Below, piece by piece: positions 33,846-46,592 of a stretch of 64,000 nt of DNA. Every line of letters starts with the position of its first letter. Positions within the stretch are counted from its first letter, which is position 1. The position numbers and the translations under genes are program-made. The DNA lies in the NCBI GenBank assembly GCA_030789695.1, contig CM061141.1:321596452-321660451 (forward strand), given 5' to 3'. The stretch comes from Scilla litardierei. Lineage: Eukaryota; Streptophyta; Magnoliopsida; Asparagales; Asparagaceae. Below the pieces are notes generated by a model. The model was not told the DNA's origin. It made no database searches and saw only the letters and a list, made by a program, of their open reading frames with translations.

Positions 33846-36800
33846 ATGCCGCTCCGGCAGCCGTTGGTGAAGGAAACCCCTGCCGGCGGTGAGAAGCACT
33901 TCGTCTCGGCAGCAAAGAAGAAGAAGCCTCTACAGAACTCCAGCAACCAGCAGCAGCAGCAGCACGAGGCCCGGGACCCACAAGTTCAGTATGTTGTGAA
34001 GAAGTGTGGTGGCAAGCGGAGAGGGAGAGGCAAAGGCAAAGGCCCGTCCACATCGGCCCCGGATGTGAGAGCGATGAACACCGAGACTGCAATTGTGGTG
34101 GCCCCTCCAGTGTCTAGCAAGGGTGTTGCGTTCTGCCGGCGGCCAGGGTTCGGTCAGGTCGGCACTAGGTGCATCGTGAAGGCTAACCATTTCCTTGCCG
34201 AGTTGCCCGACAAGGACTTGAACCACTATGATGTAAGTCTCGTTGTTTCTTCTTGATTTTGATCCGAGCAAGATGAAGTTGATATAATTTATTTACAGGT
34301 GACAATCATGCCAGAAGTTTGCTCACGGAGCGTGAACAGAGCTATCATCGCCGAGCTGGTGAGACTTTACAGGGAGACGGAGCTGGGTACGAGGCTTCCT
34401 GCTTATGATGGGAGGAAGAGTCTATATACTGCTGGATCGCTGCCTTTCACCTCAAAAGAATTTGTTGTGAAGCTCATCGAGGAGGATGATGGAAATGGGG
34501 TTACGAGGTGGGGCTAGTTTCTTATATATGGTCGTTGCTTGCTATTTAGTCTCAGTTGTCTAATCTAATGGAAGCTTTTGTTGTGTGTACTACGAAGGGA
34601 GAGGGAATACAGAGTGACAATCAAGTTTGTGGCCCGGGCTGATCTCCACCACCTGCGTCGGTTTATGGAAGGGAAGCAGGCCGATGTGCCCCAAGACACC
34701 ATTCAAGTTCTTGATATAGTGCTAAGAGAACTGTCGAATCAAAGGTGAAATTTTTTTCTGTAATTTTTTTTTGGAGAAGTGCATGTACCAGTTAGCATAT
34801 GTTTGTTCTCGAATTCTGATTGACTTGTTCTTTTGAACTGGGATTGTAGGTACGTATCAATTGGACGATCATTCTATTCTCCTGATATTAGGAAGCCACA
34901 TAGGCTCGGTGATGGCTTGCAGGCATGGTGTGGATTCTACCAGAGCATCAGACCGACTCAGATGGGTCTTTCACTCAACATTGGTAGGGTTTTGTTGTCC
35001 AATGGTTTTGAACCATGGATTTCTCTTGGTTCTGTTTGCCTAAATGTTTTACTTCTTCTTAATTTTTCAGACATGTCATCTACTGCATTTATCGAACCTC
35101 TTCCGGTAATCGAGTTTGTTGCTCAGATCTTGGGCAAAGATGTGTCTTCAAGGCCATTGTCGGATTCTGATCGTGTTAAGGTACCTTTATTATTCAGGAG
35201 GTTAAGTCTCCAACAAATTGGCTCTTAAAATTTCAAAATCAAATTTCTCAATTATGTTACTTGAATATGCAGTTCATTATGCTTATTATACGATTTAGAT
35301 GCTTCTTACTGGACACGAACTTACTTGTTTTGGGACAAGAATTTTGATGCTATGATTATATTTTATCACTATAAGTTGATTCGTATATTTGGTTGGTGTC
35401 ATATAATTCGTTGGAAAGTTTATTATTCCTTGTACCGGTCAATATGCAGATCAAGAAGGCTCTTAGAGGTGTAAAAGTTGAAGTAACTCACAGAGGAAAT
35501 GTACGAAGGAAATACAGAGTTTCAGGACTTACATCTCTGCCAACAAGAGAACTGATGTACGAAACACAGATATAACCTTGTTAATTCTCTTCTATTGGAA
35601 ATGTGTTAGCGATCTTATTGAAAAATTTATTGGCCCACGAATATTAGTGCCATTTTGCACTGCGTCGAACTTGACTAAATGTTCTAATTAATATCTGTTT
35701 TACTTTTAATTGACTGACATCCACTCCGAACCTTTATGTGAACTTCTATTGCATTCCGGAAAAGATTAAATCCTCGTTTGCTTACAGTTTTTTAAATTAT
35801 TCTTTGAACAGCTTCCCTGTTGATGATCAAAACAACATGAAATCTGTGGTTGATTACTTCAAGGAAATGTATGGATTTACAATCCAATATTCTCATCTTC
35901 CTTGCCTTCAAGTGGGAAATCAAAAGAAAGCAAACTATCTGCCACTGGAGGTGAGGCAAATGCCGATTAGTAATAACCATTAGCATGGCCAGTTCGCTGT
36001 TCTCTTACTTTTGTTCTCATACTTTGTTCTCATACTTGTCCCCGTATTAATATAGGCATGTAAGATAGTCGAGGGTCAAAGATATACAAAGAGATTGAAT
36101 GAAAAGCAGATCACTTCCCTGCTAAAAGTCACATGCCAAAGGCCTAGAGAACAAGAGATGGATATATTGCAGGTTTGAATTACATACTATCCATATACTT
36201 GTACTGATAAAATTATAGGTTAAGTTTATCTCTATTGGAAAAATCCAAAAGTTATGGACCATATGATATTCTTGCTATTCGGTTTCGCTGACACTCTACT
36301 AGCCTCTTGGACATCACCCGCTAGTGCTAGCAGTAGCTGAACACAGCTACATGGAGTTGGGCATAATGCCACAAATATCTAATTAGAGTGTGGCTGGCTA
36401 GTACTAGGTCCACTGTCCAGTATTACATTGGTCCCTTTTTCTACATTAAAATGGTACAAAAATTATCTATTGTTATAAAAAGACTTTGTTTAGAACTTAA
36501 ATTGTATTATTAGTGCATATCTACTATACAACTAGGTAGGTTGTTGTTCCCACTAAAAGTGAAATTGCAAGTATAAAAAACGATCATATGGTAGGGCAAC
36601 TTTATGAGCTGTCGACAGCCTATGAGATATAGAATATCAAGTATGCCTTAATAGCCCATATAAGATACTAAGAATCAGTTGTTTAAAAATTTGCGAAAAT
36701 TTCAGACTTCTTCATTCTAGCAACCTATCTGCTTGCTTAGGTGGTCCACTCAGGGTGGTAATGGGGTACCAAACAACTACCTAGATCTCAGCTCCTTGGT

Positions 36801-39800
36801 TTTTTTATAAGTTGGTCTGCTTTTATTCTTGGTAACGTAACTTCAGTGAGCTGTGCACTAATATGATAAGTAATTTTCCCCAAGTATGGCTTCTTCATGC
36901 GAATGATGCCCTTTTGACTGGGTGGCGCCCATTTAGTCACCATCTAAAAAACTTCAATTCCCACAGTCTTTCAGCACCTTTTGGTAATGTTACTCAATGT
37001 GAGGCTTAAAGTGACTAACGCTATGAAGCCATCATTTTCAGACGGTTCACCAAAATAGTTATGAACAAGATCCTTATGCCAAGGAGTTTGGAATTACCAT
37101 TAGCGACAAACTTGCCTCAGTTGAAGCTCGGGTTCTTCCTGCTCCATGGGTAAAATGCATGTTTTTTATCTTAATCAGTTAATTCCCAAATGCTTTCTGC
37201 AACTACCATGTGCTGATGTATATTTGTCAATGCAAATGGTTTCATGCAGTTGAAATACCATGAAACTGGAAAAGAGAAGGAGTGTTTGCCCCAGGTTGGG
37301 CAGTGGAATATGATGAACAAGGTACTATATTGCTACTTTTATACCCAGCATGTGTGCCAGAGACTAATGAAGGCTCGTGTACCTCTGTACGCCGACATTA
37401 ATTACATTATTTTATTTTTTTTATTTTTACTGCAGAAAGTGATAAATGGCTGCACGGTAAATAACTGGGCTTGCATCAACTTCTCTCGCAGCATTCAAGA
37501 AAGCACCGCGCATGGATTCTGCCAAGAGCTAGCACAGATGTGCCAGATTTCTGGCATGGTAAAATTTTATGGTCACAATTTTAACAACCACATGTTAAAA
37601 TCTTTTACAATGGAATTTTAAATTTGATAAGATAAAACTTACTGAGCCTATCATTTAAAAAATGTTATTGACGCTATGATGTAAGTTACGAGATTAACCA
37701 AGAATAGGCAATGAAAAACACAAACCAAGAACACACAGATTTACGTGGAAACCCCAAGACGGGGAAAAACCACCAGCAGAGTAGAGAAATCCACTATATC
37801 GAAGATGTGGTACAAAATGAAGAGAAGTGCGGCTAAAGAAGAGGTTAATGCCGAAACCCTAGATTATATCATATTTATACGGGCAAAATTAGAAATCCGA
37901 AACCCAATCCCTCCGCTACCACCACAGAGCCTTGAAAATTTCCCCATTAAATGTCGCACCGCGAGATCTTCGGGTTGGGTCGAAAACCGGATTCGGGTTA
38001 CACACTCTAACAATGTACTATGTGATGATTTCAAAATTTTGTAGTGTTTATTTCATTTAGTTTAGTTATTATAACATTTTATAATGTCCAAAGTCTGATT
38101 AGCATAAAATATTTGATTTGGCAGCAATTTAGGTTGGGAGTAGTTTGTTTTCATTCATTCAGTTTTTGGGAACAAAAAGTATTGGCACCTTAGACCGTAT
38201 TATAGTTGTAAAGTTTAACGTATTTGTTTGCCAGGGATGCAACTTTAGCATCATAAACCTTCAGGTTCCAAGTTACCCTTTTATTATTTGCTCTCTGACC
38301 TTTCACGGCTAACGTCCTAGTGCGTTCTGTAACTGGAACGCACATCCCCACCCCTTGTGATATTATTATCATATAATCTTAACTAATCAGTCGATCCTTA
38401 CTGCAGGAATTTAATCGCGATCCCATGATACCAATCTACACGGCAAGGCCCGAGCAAGTAGAAAAGGCCCTTAAGCATGTGTATAATGCTGCTATGAACA
38501 AACTCAAGGGAAAAGAGCTCGAGCTTCTTATAGCAATTCTTCCTGACAGCAACGGTTCTTTATATGGTCTGCTTCTCTATATGCCCGTGCATACATAATA
38601 ATAAAATATGTAATTTGACCATTATTGTGAATCGTATTCAGGTGATCTCAAAAGAATTTGTGAAACCGATCTCGGTTTGATATCACAATGCTGCCTAACA
38701 AAACATGTTTTTAAGATAAGCAAACAATACCTGGCTAACGTGTCACTGAAAATCAATGTCAAGGTAAGCATCTAAAACCTAGTTTCACGTGCTGTTGTAT
38801 CTCTTGACCATTCTTTTATAGTAGTTTATGCCCAACATTTTTTATTGGATTGTCCAGATGGGAGGGAGGAATACTGTGCTCTTAGATGCTATTAGTTGGA
38901 AAATTCCCTTGGTCAGTGACATACCAACGATAATATTTGGAGCAGATGTAACTCACCCAGAGACTGGAGAGGACTCTAGTCCATCTATCGCTGCGGTACT
39001 AAATTATTATATCATTGCTAAATCAAGCTCTATCGTTGACACTTCTTGCAGTGTTAACCATTTGGTGATTTAGCTAACACCATATACTCGCAGGTTGTCG
39101 CCTCTCAAGATTGGCCTGAAGTTACAAAGTATGCTGGATTAGTATGTGCTCAGGCTCACCGCCAAGAGCTCATTCAGGATCTGTACAAGACGTGGCAAGA
39201 TCCAGAACGTGGGACAGTTACAGGAGGCATGATCAGGTTTGCTGCTTAGTTTGCTTCTCATATGTATCTTTATCCTGTTGCCATAGCATTTTACTCGTTC
39301 ATTTCTTTGCAATGGACAAACCTTCTTGTACTTTTGCTGTCCATGCAGCATGAAATTAGTTTGATTGATGCTCTCGTCTCTTATTGCAGGGAACTTTTGA
39401 TCTCCTTCAGGAAAGCGACAGGACAGAAGCCGATGAGGATTATCTTTTACAGGTAGCAAAGCTGAAGTCATACCATAATTTACCATGTTCCAGACATTTT
39501 GGATAAATTTTGATATCCCTTCAAACCATTTATTTATCCCAATCCATTTTATTTGTAGGGATGGTGTTAGTGAAGGACAATTCTATCAAGTCCTGCTATA
39601 TGAATTAGATGCCATTCGCAAGGTAAAATGTCTATGAGTAGCTTTATACTCCTCACTTCCTGGAGTGATTCTAATTAGCTTATTTTTACAGGCGTGTGCA
39701 TCGTTAGAACCAAATTACCAGCCTCCAGTGACATTTGTCATAGTCCAGAAACGCCATCACACTAGGCTATATGCAAACAACCACAAAGATAGAAGTAGCA

Positions 39801-40896
39801 CTGACAGGAGTGGAAACATCCTACCTGGTAATTCTGATGTTTCAAGTTTGTTCTGATTATTTGTATTGCATTTTTTGAACTTGACCTACATATAATCATT
39901 TATTTGCATATATTTCCCGAAGCTCAGTTTTACTGCCATGCACACCGTAATTTGGATGTTTTTCTCATGGAAAGATGCATGTACAGAGAAAATTTACAAG
40001 GAAAAATGAATGTTTTACAGGTACAGTGGTTGATTCTAAGATATGTCATCCCACCGAGTTCGACTTCTACTTGTGCAGTCATGCTGGAATCCAGGTACAA
40101 ATTAGCCTTGTGACCTTTACACTGCAGAGATGACCGCATGAATCATCTTTTCGTTGGTGAGAAAATGTTGTCCGATGTTAATCAACAACACACTTACACA
40201 CACAAAGACCTCTACGTAAGTGAAACCAGATATATGGTTACTTGAGAGATGATGCGGTAATTTTGATCTGAGTAGTTGAAATAGCCTTTTCGTCAGTCTC
40301 TCATGATGGCATTATTTACTGAAAGCGTAGGAGCCAAAGATACGCCATATGTGAAACGCCATAGATATCACTAAGAAAGCCAAGTAATTACGACCATTCC
40401 CCTTCATCTGAAGTCTGATCTCTAAGGTTTTGTTGTTGCAGGGAACTAGTCGCCCAGCGCATTACCATGTTTTGTGGGATGAGAATAACTTCACTGCGGA
40501 TGAGATGCAGACGCTGACCAACAATCTGTGTTACACGTAAGATCCTGTTTATTCATCCTATATTGTCTGTCATCTGATATTTTCATGTTCTTACTTGATC
40601 CGATCAAAATACTGCAGGTATGCCCGTTGCACTCGGTCTGTTTCTGTTGGTACGTCCTTTTTCTCGACACCATTTTGAGCCACTTCTATGATTCTTTATT
40701 CTGATGGTTGCGCAAAATTCGTGCAGTGCCTCCTGCATATTACGCCCACCTTGCTGCATTCCGAGCACGGTTTTACACGGAACCCGAGGCGCCGGAGAAC
40801 CCGAAATCACGGAGCACAAGAACGGCCAACGGTTCTTCGGTGAAGCCGCTGCCGGCATTAAAAGAGAAAGTGAAGAGGGTGATGTTCTACTGCTGA
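33846..40896 (+). CDS. AGO10: Argonaute protein, AGO10 (PINHEAD/ZWILLE) type
   Basis: Small-RNA-guided Argonaute; AGO10 members bind miR165/166 and protect shoot meristem identity. Coding exons: 33846-34232, 34299-34507, 34598-34744, 34850-34983, 35071-35180, 35450-35556, 35812-35950, 36056-36172, 37042-37149, 37250-37321, 37436-37558, 38407-38566, 38642-38763, 38858-38995, 39094-39236, 39390-39452, 39559-39622, 39692-39827, 40021-40094, 40442-40536, 40618-40649, 40727-40896. All introns are GT-AG. The total is 2850 nt, 949 residues. A Gln/Lys/Arg-rich start is followed by N, PAZ (about 290-400), MID and PIWI (about 600-930). The slicer tetrad is D675 (FGADV), E716 (RQELI), D761 (FYRDG) and H901 (YYAHL), and the end is VKRVMFYC. 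The start MPLRQ matches AGO10 MPIRQ; an in-frame ATG at 33786 is less likely. The closely related AGO1 is longer at its amino end. Confidence 0.95.
36173..37041 (+). other. AGO10 intron 8
   Basis: 869-bp A/T-rich intron with no recognised insert. Confidence 0.8.
37676..38015. repeat. LTR- or TRIM-like insertion in AGO10 intron 11
   Basis: The segment begins near TGTAAGTTACGAG and ends near CACTCTAACA. It contains ACACACAGATTTACGTGGAA and a GACGGGGAAAAACCACC phrase that I associate with LTRs of small plant copia/TRIM elements. Length is about 340 bp. I could not find a target duplication, so both ends are approximate. It lies in an 848-bp intron and leaves the splice sites intact. Confidence 0.45.
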
Positions 40897-41100
40897 GATG
40901 AAACAAAACTAAACCGCAAGAGAGTCGAGAGATGGGTGGTGGCTTATGTATATTAATGCTGTATTTATATTGTAGAGTGACGGTAGAAACACTGACTCCG
41001 TAGCGACTCTGAAGAAAAAACTAATCGTAGGATTACTAATGGAGGAATGATGCTCTTGCCTTTTAATGCATATGTATAAAAGATATCATGTTAGCAATGT
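40897..41100 (+). other. AGO10 3' untranslated region (approximate)
   Basis: A/T-rich sequence after the TGA at 40894-40896. No canonical AATAAA stands out, so the polyadenylation site is not placed. Confidence 0.4.
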
Positions 41101-42151
41101 AATTTTCTTCTTTCCGTAGCTCTCTATCTTTATGCGGATCCTGCGTCTCCGCTGGCTTGGGATGTGGATCACTGGTTTCCTGTGAATAAGTTTTAAGGCG
41201 GACTCCGTTAGTACCCCTTCCAATGTGGCCGGCATGCCTACTGGACACCTTATAACTATGATATTTGCAGAAACTATTAAAATAACAGATACCATCCTTA
41301 TTAGACGTAAGTACAGTAACACATACTGTATGAGAATGCAAATATATAGTTCAAGAGTGTTAATGACAGTAATCGTAGTTCATCAGGGTGTCGGTAGAAT
41401 TTGTGGGAAAATAATAATACAAAATATGATGAAGCTACAATTTTAATTCAAGAAGAATAGATTTACAGTAGACGAGGCGTGCTAGGCACTGTCCTTGAAG
41501 GTGGATCAAATACAGAGTTCCAACGAGCAGCTACGAAAATTCCTTTTCACATGAAAAGATCTAGAAGGGGAACATAGAGAAGCACATGGAAGTATAGGAC
41601 TTGGGAGGAAGATGATGGTCAAGATTCTACTCTGGTTTTTCTCACAGATCTCTGTTTTATATGAGAAGAGAAAACTAGTTGTTAGAATAGTATTTGGTTC
41701 GGATGGAAAAAATAATTCCGGGAGAACCGAGATTTGTGACATCAGGAGGATCAGTCATATCAAGATTTCTGTCATAAATTAAAACTTTGGTAGGGAAGAC
41801 TATAAACACTAAACACTAGTATCTTTGCATTGGCCCCTTGCTTAGGCTTGTGTATGCGCGAGCATCCCCCTATTTTTCACTCCATACTAGGAGGCTAGAA
41901 GCACAATAGTATAGTAGAGGGAGTCCATATGAACGCTTATCTAGGGGTGTGTTCACATCAAATTTGGGACTAAACACTGAAGGACATATCTTTGGATTGT
42001 GAAATAGCATATAAGTCCAACAATTCACTACTATTTCAAAATTCAAAGGTAAAAAATATAAGACATTGGGTCGTCCCACTGGTAATTTAATTTCTAACTG
42101 ACAAATCTCAAAAGCCCCAGCAACCCAACAAAGTCAACAGCTCCGGGCCAA
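41101..42151. other. Intergenic sequence downstream of AGO10
   Basis: A/T-rich, no supported coding sequence or element ends. Confidence 0.6.
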
Positions 42152-43608
42152 TGATTGGAGTGTTATATTACGTATTTTACCCCTAAATTTATGGATCCAC
42201 ATGTGTTTTCATGTCAATTGAGCTCTAAATTATAATTTTTTTTGGATAACCAATAGATTCTATTATTCAATACATTTTAGTAAATTTTTATGAGATTTTA
42301 TAATGCTGCAATTTCATGTTGAAAACTTGGAGGATAAACTGCCTTAGACAGGATCGGACGACTGGATTTGTGCTTCTAGACGTTTGGAAGAAGCTGATAC
42401 TCTGATACACAGAGTTCAGCTACTCCAGACGTCTGATCACATAACCCATACGTCTGTGGTCGTGGGTGTAATTATTTTCAACTCTCTGGAATTGGCCCCT
42501 ACTCTAACTAGACGTCTGATGTACAAGACCCAAATGTCTGGGCCAAGCTCCAGATGCCTGATAACTTCACTCCAGCGGGTTGGCAGATTCACCCATTCCT
42601 GAAGCTTCAGAGCCACCAAACGGCTGACGAACCCATCTAGACGTCTGATAGTGACTCGTTCAAGCGGCTATTTCCAAGCATTCATACACCTGGCCGGCCT
42701 ACTTCAGACGACTCATGAGCTTAACATGTCGATTTCTAAAGCGATCTTTAACCATCTTGCAGCCAATTCTACCCAAACCCATAACTAGGACTTTTTACTT
42801 TTGGACCCTCGATCTTAGATCAGACGGTAGAGATGTAAGGGTTGGGGAGCTATAAATACCCCTCTCTCATTAGGATTGAGGAATATCTTCATTACCTTTT
42901 TAAATCTAGGTTTAGAGGTTTTGAGCTGAGGAGGGAGACACATGAGAATTCAGTGAGAGGCTTTTGTAAATGAGTTGTTTGGTGACAAAATCCTAAACTT
43001 CCTCCCTTTATTTGATATATTTCCCATTGTATTTGATTTAGATGATTTTTACATTGAAAATTGTTGTCTTCTTCACCATGCTTGGCTAAAGTATTATGAT
43101 GTGTGATGTGTGATGTGGTGTAATTAGGGCTAATGTTTAGTATTGATTTAGGTTTTCTTGAAGCTTCTAATGTGTATAATGCTTGGATGATTGATATTTA
43201 CAATACTTCTCTCTTTCATTGATCCATAGGGCTATACTTGAGCGTTGGATCATCCCAAACGGATGTATTATCATTATAACCATGAAATCCATAATTTAAT
43301 TATATACCCATTAGCTATTGTGCTTAACCCCCACAAGAGAATCATACGATGGTGCTAGCCAATAAGGTTCGCCATTGAGTTATAGCTTTGAAGCCAAATC
43401 ATGCTTGACACACACCCTAATTGACACACATCACACACACCCCCTCTGTTATTGATTCCTCCACACTAACCTTGAGTTTAGCTAATTTTAGGTTAATTGA
43501 GCTTCTTAAACAATCTCTCAAACATTCAATCCTCCATCGAAAGTGGTAACCCCAGTCACTAATTATTTGCTTTTGTTGACTTGAATTGTGATAATTGCTG
43601 TAGTTCTC
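42152..43608 (+). repeat. LTR J (+) with AGACGTCT palindromes, interrupted by Tat1
   Basis: Probable start TGATTGGAGTG at 42152. U3 holds eight intact or decayed copies of AGACGTCTGA between about 42375 and 42712. TATAAATA is at 42851-42858. The downstream A/T-rich part runs to 43608, where Tat1 begins. No primer site or partner remains, so it could be a solo or 5' LTR. Confidence 0.65.
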
Positions 43609-43771
43609 TGATACAACCCCCCGAGTGGGCTGGAGGAAGGCGAACCGACCACTAGGCCCAGGACTGCACCGGGCTCTGGCCCAAAGGGGACCCAGGAGCG
43701 GGTTGGGATGCAGCGGCCCAGGACCGCCATTCAACAGATGGTTGACCTCGCTTGAAGGGGAAACCGCTCTC
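43609..43771 (+). repeat. Tat1 LTR, first part
   Basis: Starts TGATACAACCCC, paralleling TGATACATCC at the Tat2 LTR start (57874). It ends with CTCTC (43767-43771), the target duplication of element A, and resumes at 49869. Restored length would be about 825 bp. Confidence 0.75.
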
Positions 43772-45421
43772 TGGTTGACTCGGAAAACGCGCAAGCGCAC
43801 GCCTTCCACTCCCAAGCGTAGGAGCGTCAATGCAATAAAAATAACCGGTGAGTACCGGGTCGGATCACAAGGACAATTCGTTCTATGTTCACAAGTTTGA
43901 TAGATAAAGAAAAATAAAGCGTGAAAACAACTACCTCAACTAACGGTGGATGAGTAGGAATAATTGTGACGAAACTAAAAATTCTAACTTAAGAGGGTAG
44001 GGTTGGAGAACCAAAAGTGGGAAGGTAGGATTGCTAGGTAAGGAGCATGGATTGTGGGTTCATCAAGATCGGTGCCAATCAAGCCCAATTCACCCTCAAA
44101 TAACACAATCGGTCATTCGGCTAAGGAGGCCCAATCGGAATATTTAGCTTTAAAGGACATCACAATTAGCAATAGGGATGGACGTATAATCGAAACACTA
44201 ATCAAATATGAGCATGGTATTTTCTCAAATTGTGCCCTCTCGGGACTTAACCAATTAAAATTGTGCCCTAATTACACATCCACATTAGCAATGAAATTTG
44301 GGCAAGAGGGAAATTAGGGCTCCAATTAACAATCAACCCAATGAATCACAACCCAAGCACAATAGCACTACTCAATCATACTAAACAAGATGATATTCAT
44401 AGACAAATTCATACAATGTTCATTAAAAAATGAGAGATACAAAAATACAAGAGGGTTAAGAAAAGTATCACCCAAGCTCTCCCCAAGTTCACCTTTGCTT
44501 CCACCCTCTTGCTCCTCCTCCAAGCCTTCCTATTCCTCCATGGCCTCCTCCCCTACTCCTTGGCTTTTGGGGAAGAAGAAGACCCCCCTAAGCCCTAAAA
44601 AAAACGCAAAACAGCAAGCTAACCCGAGAGCAAAAAAGACTCCCCTCTACAAAATTCGCACAGGCGCCCTTCAAATAGTCTAGCGGGTCGGAGCTGCTGC
44701 GGGCGCATGCCCGCAGCCCGCTCAAACTCGCCCGCCCCAGCTCTGGGCGAAATAAGTCGGGGCGGGCCGGCCGCTGGGCCAGCCCGCTCCGCGAGTGTGT
44801 GTTTTTTTTAATTTATTAATTTTTTTTAAAATATCGACAACGGCCCGCTCGATTTCGAGCGGGCCGAAGCCCGCTTCTTTCAAAGCGGCGGGCGAAAATT
44901 CTTCGCCGCCAGATTTGCGCCGCGTGGCGCAACGGGATTGCGCCACGCGGCGCCTCCTCGAAAATTCATTTTCTGGTTATTTAGCCCCCTTTTCTCCTCC
45001 AAAAATTCACCAAAAATACCCAAAAATTCCAGAAAAATCTCAGAAAATTCTGAAAAATCTCCAAGATTCCCAGGAGTACCTGAAAAATATGAGAAGGAGA
45101 AATTAGTCCATTTGATACGAAAATTAATTTAATGACTATTAAAAACACAATATTGACCCCCCCAATAAGCTATATATGATATTCCAATGCTCGAATAATT
45201 CCCAAAAAATGGAGATATGATCAAAATAATGGCAGGAGCATAGGAAAAATAATAGGAAGCCAATAACGACGATAAAAACCGTATTTTGTACCAAGAATGA
45301 GAATAAGCCCTAAAATTGATATGAAATGAAAATATACCCAAAAAGAGCACAATTAAGTCTAATCTTTGGCACAAAATGGGGATAGTTAGGGGGGAAAATA
45401 TGCAATTTATATCCCGAATCA
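43772..45421 (-). repeat. 3' LTR of element A (1650 bp)
   Basis: On the minus strand it runs from TGATTCGGGATATAAATTGC at 45421 to GAGTCAACCA at 43772. GC-rich palindromic stretches with GGGCCGGCC cores and GCGCCACGCGGCGC lie at about 44690-44960. CCC-GAGA-GGG (minus) forms a hairpin at 44235-44244. The + strand frames inside it are not genes. Confidence 0.9.
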
Positions 45422-46500
45422 CACCCCCCAACTAGCTTTTTGCTAGTCCCTAGCAAAATACGCGATAAATTCGGATTAAATTGAATGACATGCACCAAAA
45501 TCACAATATCTTCATGGCACACCCCAAAATGATGTTTCCAATTGATTTCAAAGCCAATATACCAAATATATGAAAGCAAACAACAAATGATACTCCCCTC
45601 AATCCAATTCAAAGAAAAGTGAAGAAATAAGCACCGTATCACAGGTATCGGGAAATATCACGATGTCAAAATTTTCGAATTTTCATGAAAATGACCAAAA
45701 CAAAAGAAATTTCCTCTAGGTTGTGGGAGATGAGATTGCATCATTCATGAAGCTTATTCATTCATTTTTTCCTTTTTCTTTTCTTTTTCTCTTTTTTTTT
45801 GTTTTTGGATTTTTTCATGTTTATGTTTTGCATTCACGCGATAACGCCATAAAAGCAAACACGATCACATTTACATACACGCGGTGACGCTATATATGCA
45901 AATGGATGGAATGATCTTCTAAATCTCATCTTTGGCGTCCTCCCCAATGTTTCGTGGGGCACCGGCTACTCGATTCGATTAGAAAGAAACATTCACTTTA
46001 TACTACTCTATTTCTCATTCCAACACAAATTAGCAACTCATCCACCCACTCCTAAGAGGAAAACAAAGCATGCACAATTGGCCAAATCCAATCCAATTAA
46101 AAACTACACCATTCATCCCAACACATGAAATCGCTTACACCAAACTTTTTCAAAATTATCTCAAAGAGAGTATCACAACATATAATGTAGTTCATACATG
46201 GCATATTAGCATATGAATCCAAAATGGAAAAGAAATGAAACATGCCAATCCAACATCAAGAAATCGATACCAAAGTAATAATCCGAAAAAATTGCATGGC
46301 ATTAAGCAAGTAGGGACTAAACAAAGCAAGCGGCGTAGGAACGAGAAGGCCAAAATGATATGCAATGACATTCATGGAATGTGATGAAACATGGAGGGAT
46401 CTCAAAAAAAAAAAAATTTTAGGCTCAAAATCCTAACAAACCTAAAGATTCTAACACTCTCCCCCCAACTTAAAATAAACATTGTCCGCAATGTTGGGAG
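45422..46500 (-). other. 3' internal region of element A with two purine tracts
   Basis: The minus strand reads AGTTGGGGGGTG directly before the 3' LTR (45422-45432), preceded by a 9-bp perfect hairpin TTTTGCTAG/CTAGCAAAA with a 3-nt loop (45438-45458). About 1 kb further in (46448-46495) is a second tract, GGACAATGT...AAGTTGGGGGGAG. The same pair of tracts occurs in element C at nearly the same distance. No ORF. Confidence 0.7.
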
Positions 46501-46592
46501 AGTACTAGATCTCGGCAAAAGATCCTAGAAAAGAAAAAGAAATGCATACGAAAGCAAAATGCAAAAGCAAACTAACTTTTAATTTTATTTAT

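Noticed and set aside
44054..44683. Plus-strand frames repeated at 48473-49102
   Set aside because: They lie in the two LTR copies of element A, antisense to the element, and are identical only because the LTRs are.
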